Below are positions 14,102 through 16,378 of a DNA stretch of 16,378 nucleotides, one piece after another. The stretch covers positions 1-16,378 of the forward strand of contig JAEYZO010000107.1 of NCBI GenBank assembly GCA_023428035.1, read 5' to 3'. The first letter of the stretch is position 1. Every line of letters begins with the position of its first letter. The notes below the pieces were generated by a model. The model searched no databases, was not told the DNA's origin, and was given only the letters and a program-made list of their open reading frames with translations. Position numbers and translations under genes: made by a program. This stretch comes from Pseudomonadota bacterium (GTDB taxonomy: Bacteria; Myxococcota_A; Polyangia; Polyangiales; Ga0077539).

Positions 14102-15151
14102 ATGTCTGACAGCCCCAACGAGGCCCTCGACGCCGTCGCGCGCGAGGTAGACGCCGCCTTCGCCCAGGCCCGCGACGACAACGACCTCCGGCAGGTCACC
14201 GCGCGCTTCACCGGCCGCGAGGGCTCGCTCACGCGCTTGATGAAGCGCATCCCCGAGCTCCCCGGGCCCGAGCGAAAGACCTTCGGTCAGAGGGTCAACG
14301 CGGTGAAGACCCAGGTGGAGGCCGCCGCTGAGACCGCCGCGAAGCGACTCCGAGACGAGGCGCGACGGCGCGAGCTCGAGGGCCCCGCCCTCGACGTGAC
14401 CCTCCCGGGACGTCGCCCTCCGCGCGGGAGGATTCACCCGATCATGCGCGTGCTCCACGACGTGATCGACGTGTTCAGCTCGCTCGGCTTCGACGTCGCC
14501 GAGGGGCCCGAGGTCGACCTCGCGGAGAACAACTTCGACCGACTGGGATTTCCCCCCGACCACCCGGCGATGGACATGCACGACAGCTTCTTCATCCCGT
14601 CGCCCGTGGCGGGGCAGAAGACGCTGCTGCGCACCCACACCTCCACCGTGCAGGTGCGCGAGATGCTCTCGCACCCGCCGCCCATCCAGGTCGTGATGCC
14701 CGGCGCCGTCTTTCGCCGCGACGACGACGTGACCCACAGCCCGATGTTCTTCCAGCTCGAGGGGCTGATGGTCGACGAGCGCGTCTCGATGGCCGAGCTC
14801 CGCGGCGTGCTCGAGGCTTTCTACACCCGCCTCTTCGGCGCGGGCGTGCGGTCGCGCTTCCGCGCGAGCTACTTCCCCTTCGTGGAGCCCGGCGCCGAGC
14901 TCGACCTGAGCTGCCTCATCTGCAACGGCGCCGACCCCGCGTGCCGCGTGTGCAAGGGCACCGGATGGCTCGAGGTGCTCGGCTGCGGGATGGTGCACCC
15001 GACGGTCTTCGAGTCGGTGGGCTACGACCCCGAGCGCTACACGGGCTTCGCCTTCGGCATGGGCATCGACCGACTCGCGATGCTCCGCTACGGCGTCAAC
15101 GACATCCGGCTCCTCTACGAGAACGACCCGCGCTTCCTCGCGTCGGTGTGA
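14102..15151 (+). CDS. pheS: Phenylalanine--tRNA ligase alpha subunit
   Basis: A 349-residue class II synthetase subunit that charges tRNA-Phe as an alpha2-beta2 enzyme. N-terminal coiled coil (about 1-95), then the catalytic domain: IHPIMRVLHDVIDVFSSLGF (111-130), LLRTHTSTVQVREML, motif 2 THSPMFFQLEGLMVD (211-225) and motif 3 GFAFGMGIDRLAMLRYG (315-331), ending with the usual DIRLLYENDPRFL. Two CxxC pairs (Cys271/274 and Cys281/284) form a small possible zinc site, seen in a subset of bacterial PheS. The frame is open upstream through the palindromic repeats to 13991, but the ATG at 14102 gives the normal length and start; an ATG at 14084 lies inside the -10 candidate. pheT follows after 13 bp. 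Confidence 0.98.
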   Translation: MSDSPNEALDAVAREVDAAFAQARDDNDLRQVTARFTGREGSLTRLMKRIPELPGPERKTFGQRVNAVKTQVEAAAETAAKRLRDEARRRELEGPALDVTLPGRRPPRGRIHPIMRVLHDVIDVFSSLGFDVAEGPEVDLAENNFDRLGFPPDHPAMDMHDSFFIPSPVAGQKTLLRTHTSTVQVREMLSHPPPIQVVMPGAVFRRDDDVTHSPMFFQLEGLMVDERVSMAELRGVLEAFYTRLFGAGVRSRFRASYFPFVEPGAELDLSCLICNGADPACRVCKGTGWLEVLGCGMVHPTVFESVGYDPERYTGFAFGMGIDRLAMLRYGVNDIRLLYENDPRFLASV

Positions 15152-15164
15152 ACGGACACGCCCC

Positions 15165-16378
15165 ATGCTGATCTCCTACGCCTGGCTCACCGAGCTCCTC
15201 GGCGCCGACCCCGGCCTCGACCGCGTCGCCGAGCGCCTCACCCTCGGCGGACTCGAGGTCGAGCAGGTCGAGCGCGTCGGCGCGCACCTGCGCGACGTCG
15301 TCGTCGCTCGCGTCGTCTCCACACGACCTCACCCCAAGTCGCGCAACCCGCTCACCCTCGTCACCGTCGACGACGGCTCGCAGGAGCTCGAGGTCGTCTG
15401 CGGCGCCTCGAACGTTCCCCCGCCGGGTGGCCTGGTGTGCCTCGCGCGCCTCGGCGCCACGGTCTTCGGCGACGACGGCAAGCCCTTCACCCTCGAAGCG
15501 CGACCGGTGGCAGGCATCGAGTCTCGCGGGATGCTCTGCGCCGAAGACGAGCTCGGCCTCGGCGACGGCCACGCGGGCATCCTCGTCCTCGACGAAGGGA
15601 CGCCTGGCGTGTCGCTCGGAGACATCCCGGGCCTCGTCGACACGGTGCTCACCCTCAACGTCACGCCCAACCGCGGAGACGCCCTCTCGCACTACGGCGT
15701 CGCCCGCGACGTCGCCGCGCTCCTCGGTCTCGACTTCTCCCCCGCCGCGCCCCCCGCCGCGCTGGCCTCCCTCGACGCGCGCGCCTCTTCGCTCGTCACG
15801 GTCACCGTCGACGACCCCTCGCGCTGCCCGCGCTACGTCGCCGCGGTCGTGAAGGGCGTCACGGTGAAGCCCTCTCCGCTCTGGGCGCGGGTGCGACTGC
15901 ACCGCCTGGGTGTGCGCGCGATCAACAACCTCGTCGACGTCACCAACCTCGTGATGCTCGAGACGGGTCAGCCCCTCCACGCCTTCGACCGCGAGCGCGT
16001 GGCCGGCGCCTCGATCACCGTGCGCGGCGCGCGCGATGGAGAGGTCTTGCGCACCCTCGACGGCGTCGACCGCGCCCTCGTCGACGGAGACGTCGTGATC
16101 GCCGACGCCGACGGCGCCGTGGCCCTCGCGGGCGTGATGGGCGGCGAGCGATCGGGCATCGGAGACCAGACCCGTGACGTGATCCTCGAGTGCGCGGCCT
16201 TCGACCCCCGCGCCGTTCGCCGCACCGCGCGACGTCTCGGGATGCACACCGAGAGCTCGCACCGCTTCGAGCGCGGCGTCGACGTCGAGGCGCTCGCCGA
16301 CGTGGCGCAGCGCGCGGCCTCGCTGCTCACCCGCCTCGGCGGAGGCGCCCAGGCGCGGGGCCTCGTCGACGCGTACCC
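15165..16378 (+). CDS. pheT: Phenylalanine--tRNA ligase beta subunit (3' end beyond window)
   Basis: The first 404 codons of PheT, cut by the window end; a complete protein has about 800 residues. It starts MLISYAWLTELLG, the normal N-terminus, and continues with the tRNA-binding (EMAP/OB-like) domain (about 39-150, with LTLVTVDDGSQELEVVCGAS and GMLCAEDELGL), LNVTPNRGDALSHYGVARD, then the B3/B4 editing domain with RLGVRAINNLVDVTNLVMLE, GQPLHAFD and GVMGGERSGI, and ESSHRFERGVD. The beta subunit provides tRNA recognition and editing of mischarged Tyr-tRNA-Phe. The ATG lies 13 bp after pheS, and the two form one operon. Nothing unusual in the visible part. Confidence 0.97.
   Translation, partial: MLISYAWLTELLGADPGLDRVAERLTLGGLEVEQVERVGAHLRDVVVARVVSTRPHPKSRNPLTLVTVDDGSQELEVVCGASNVPPPGGLVCLARLGATVFGDDGKPFTLEARPVAGIESRGMLCAEDELGLGDGHAGILVLDEGTPGVSLGDIPGLVDTVLTLNVTPNRGDALSHYGVARDVAALLGLDFSPAAPPAALASLDARASSLVTVTVDDPSRCPRYVAAVVKGVTVKPSPLWARVRLHRLGVRAINNLVDVTNLVMLETGQPLHAFDRERVAGASITVRGARDGEVLRTLDGVDRALVDGDVVIADADGAVALAGVMGGERSGIGDQTRDVILECAAFDPRAVRRTARRLGMHTESSHRFERGVDVEALADVAQRAASLLTRLGGGAQARGLVDAY

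Noticed and set aside
13169..15166. Minus-strand open frame of about 665 codons
   Set aside because: Antisense to rpmI, rplT and pheS; it includes translated palindromic repeats and shows no recognisable domain.

Overview
The window is very GC-rich, has densely packed genes with many ATGA/GTGA overlaps, and carries gene types typical of the Myxococcota (old 'deltaproteobacteria'): a eukaryote-like Ser/Thr kinase, a lipoprotein with Cys-rich modules fused to an OmpA/Pal domain, and several lipoproteins and envelope exporters. The phylum is an inference from content and composition; no rRNA marker is present. Fifteen protein-coding genes are supported, two of them cut by the window edges. The many other long open frames are antisense or out-of-frame shadows produced by the base composition. 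No tRNA, rRNA, insertion sequence or credible CRISPR array was seen, and no gene-free stretch exceeds 300 bases.

Layout. (1) 1-2606, minus strand: Pal/OmpA-type Cys-rich lipoprotein, CpoB/YbgF-like lipoprotein, then a Ser/Thr kinase (3' end off the window), probably one envelope-related transcript. (2) 2700-4121, plus: a MATE-family exporter, divergent from (1) across a 93-bp region where two promoter candidates share one -35 heptamer. (3) 4122-4302: a convergent intergenic region holding three evenly spaced copies of a 20-bp hairpin in a 61-bp tandem repeat. (4) 4303-7383, minus: YjbQ-family protein, M28 metallopeptidase lipoprotein and a double-domain HCCA isomerase/kappa-GST protein, tightly packed. 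(5) 7459-8649, plus: a phytochelatin synthase with both the plant-like catalytic domain and a recognisable C-terminal domain. (6) 8661-13047, minus: an export operon of membrane-fusion protein, ABC ATPase and two FtsX-type permeases. (7) 13250-16378, plus: rpmI, rplT, pheS and pheT (pheT cut by the window end), with a hairpin/42-bp palindromic repeat cluster between rplT and pheS.

How the parts may work together. Block 1 looks like a Pal-CpoB peptidoglycan/outer-membrane module joined to a cytoplasmic kinase. Blocks 4 and 5 contain two glutathione-linked families (phytochelatin synthase; kappa-GST/HCCA isomerase) on either side of a short divergent region, next to a peptidase and an exporter operon; a thiol or metal detoxification neighbourhood is possible but unproven. 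Block 7 is the conserved translation cluster, here without infC directly upstream of rpmI and with a structured leader in its place. The most unusual features are the plant-like phytochelatin synthase and the hairpin at its start, the fused HCCA isomerase that keeps an internal ribosome-binding site, the four-module Cys-rich Pal protein, and the hairpin repeat family shared by two intergenic regions about 9.6 kb apart.
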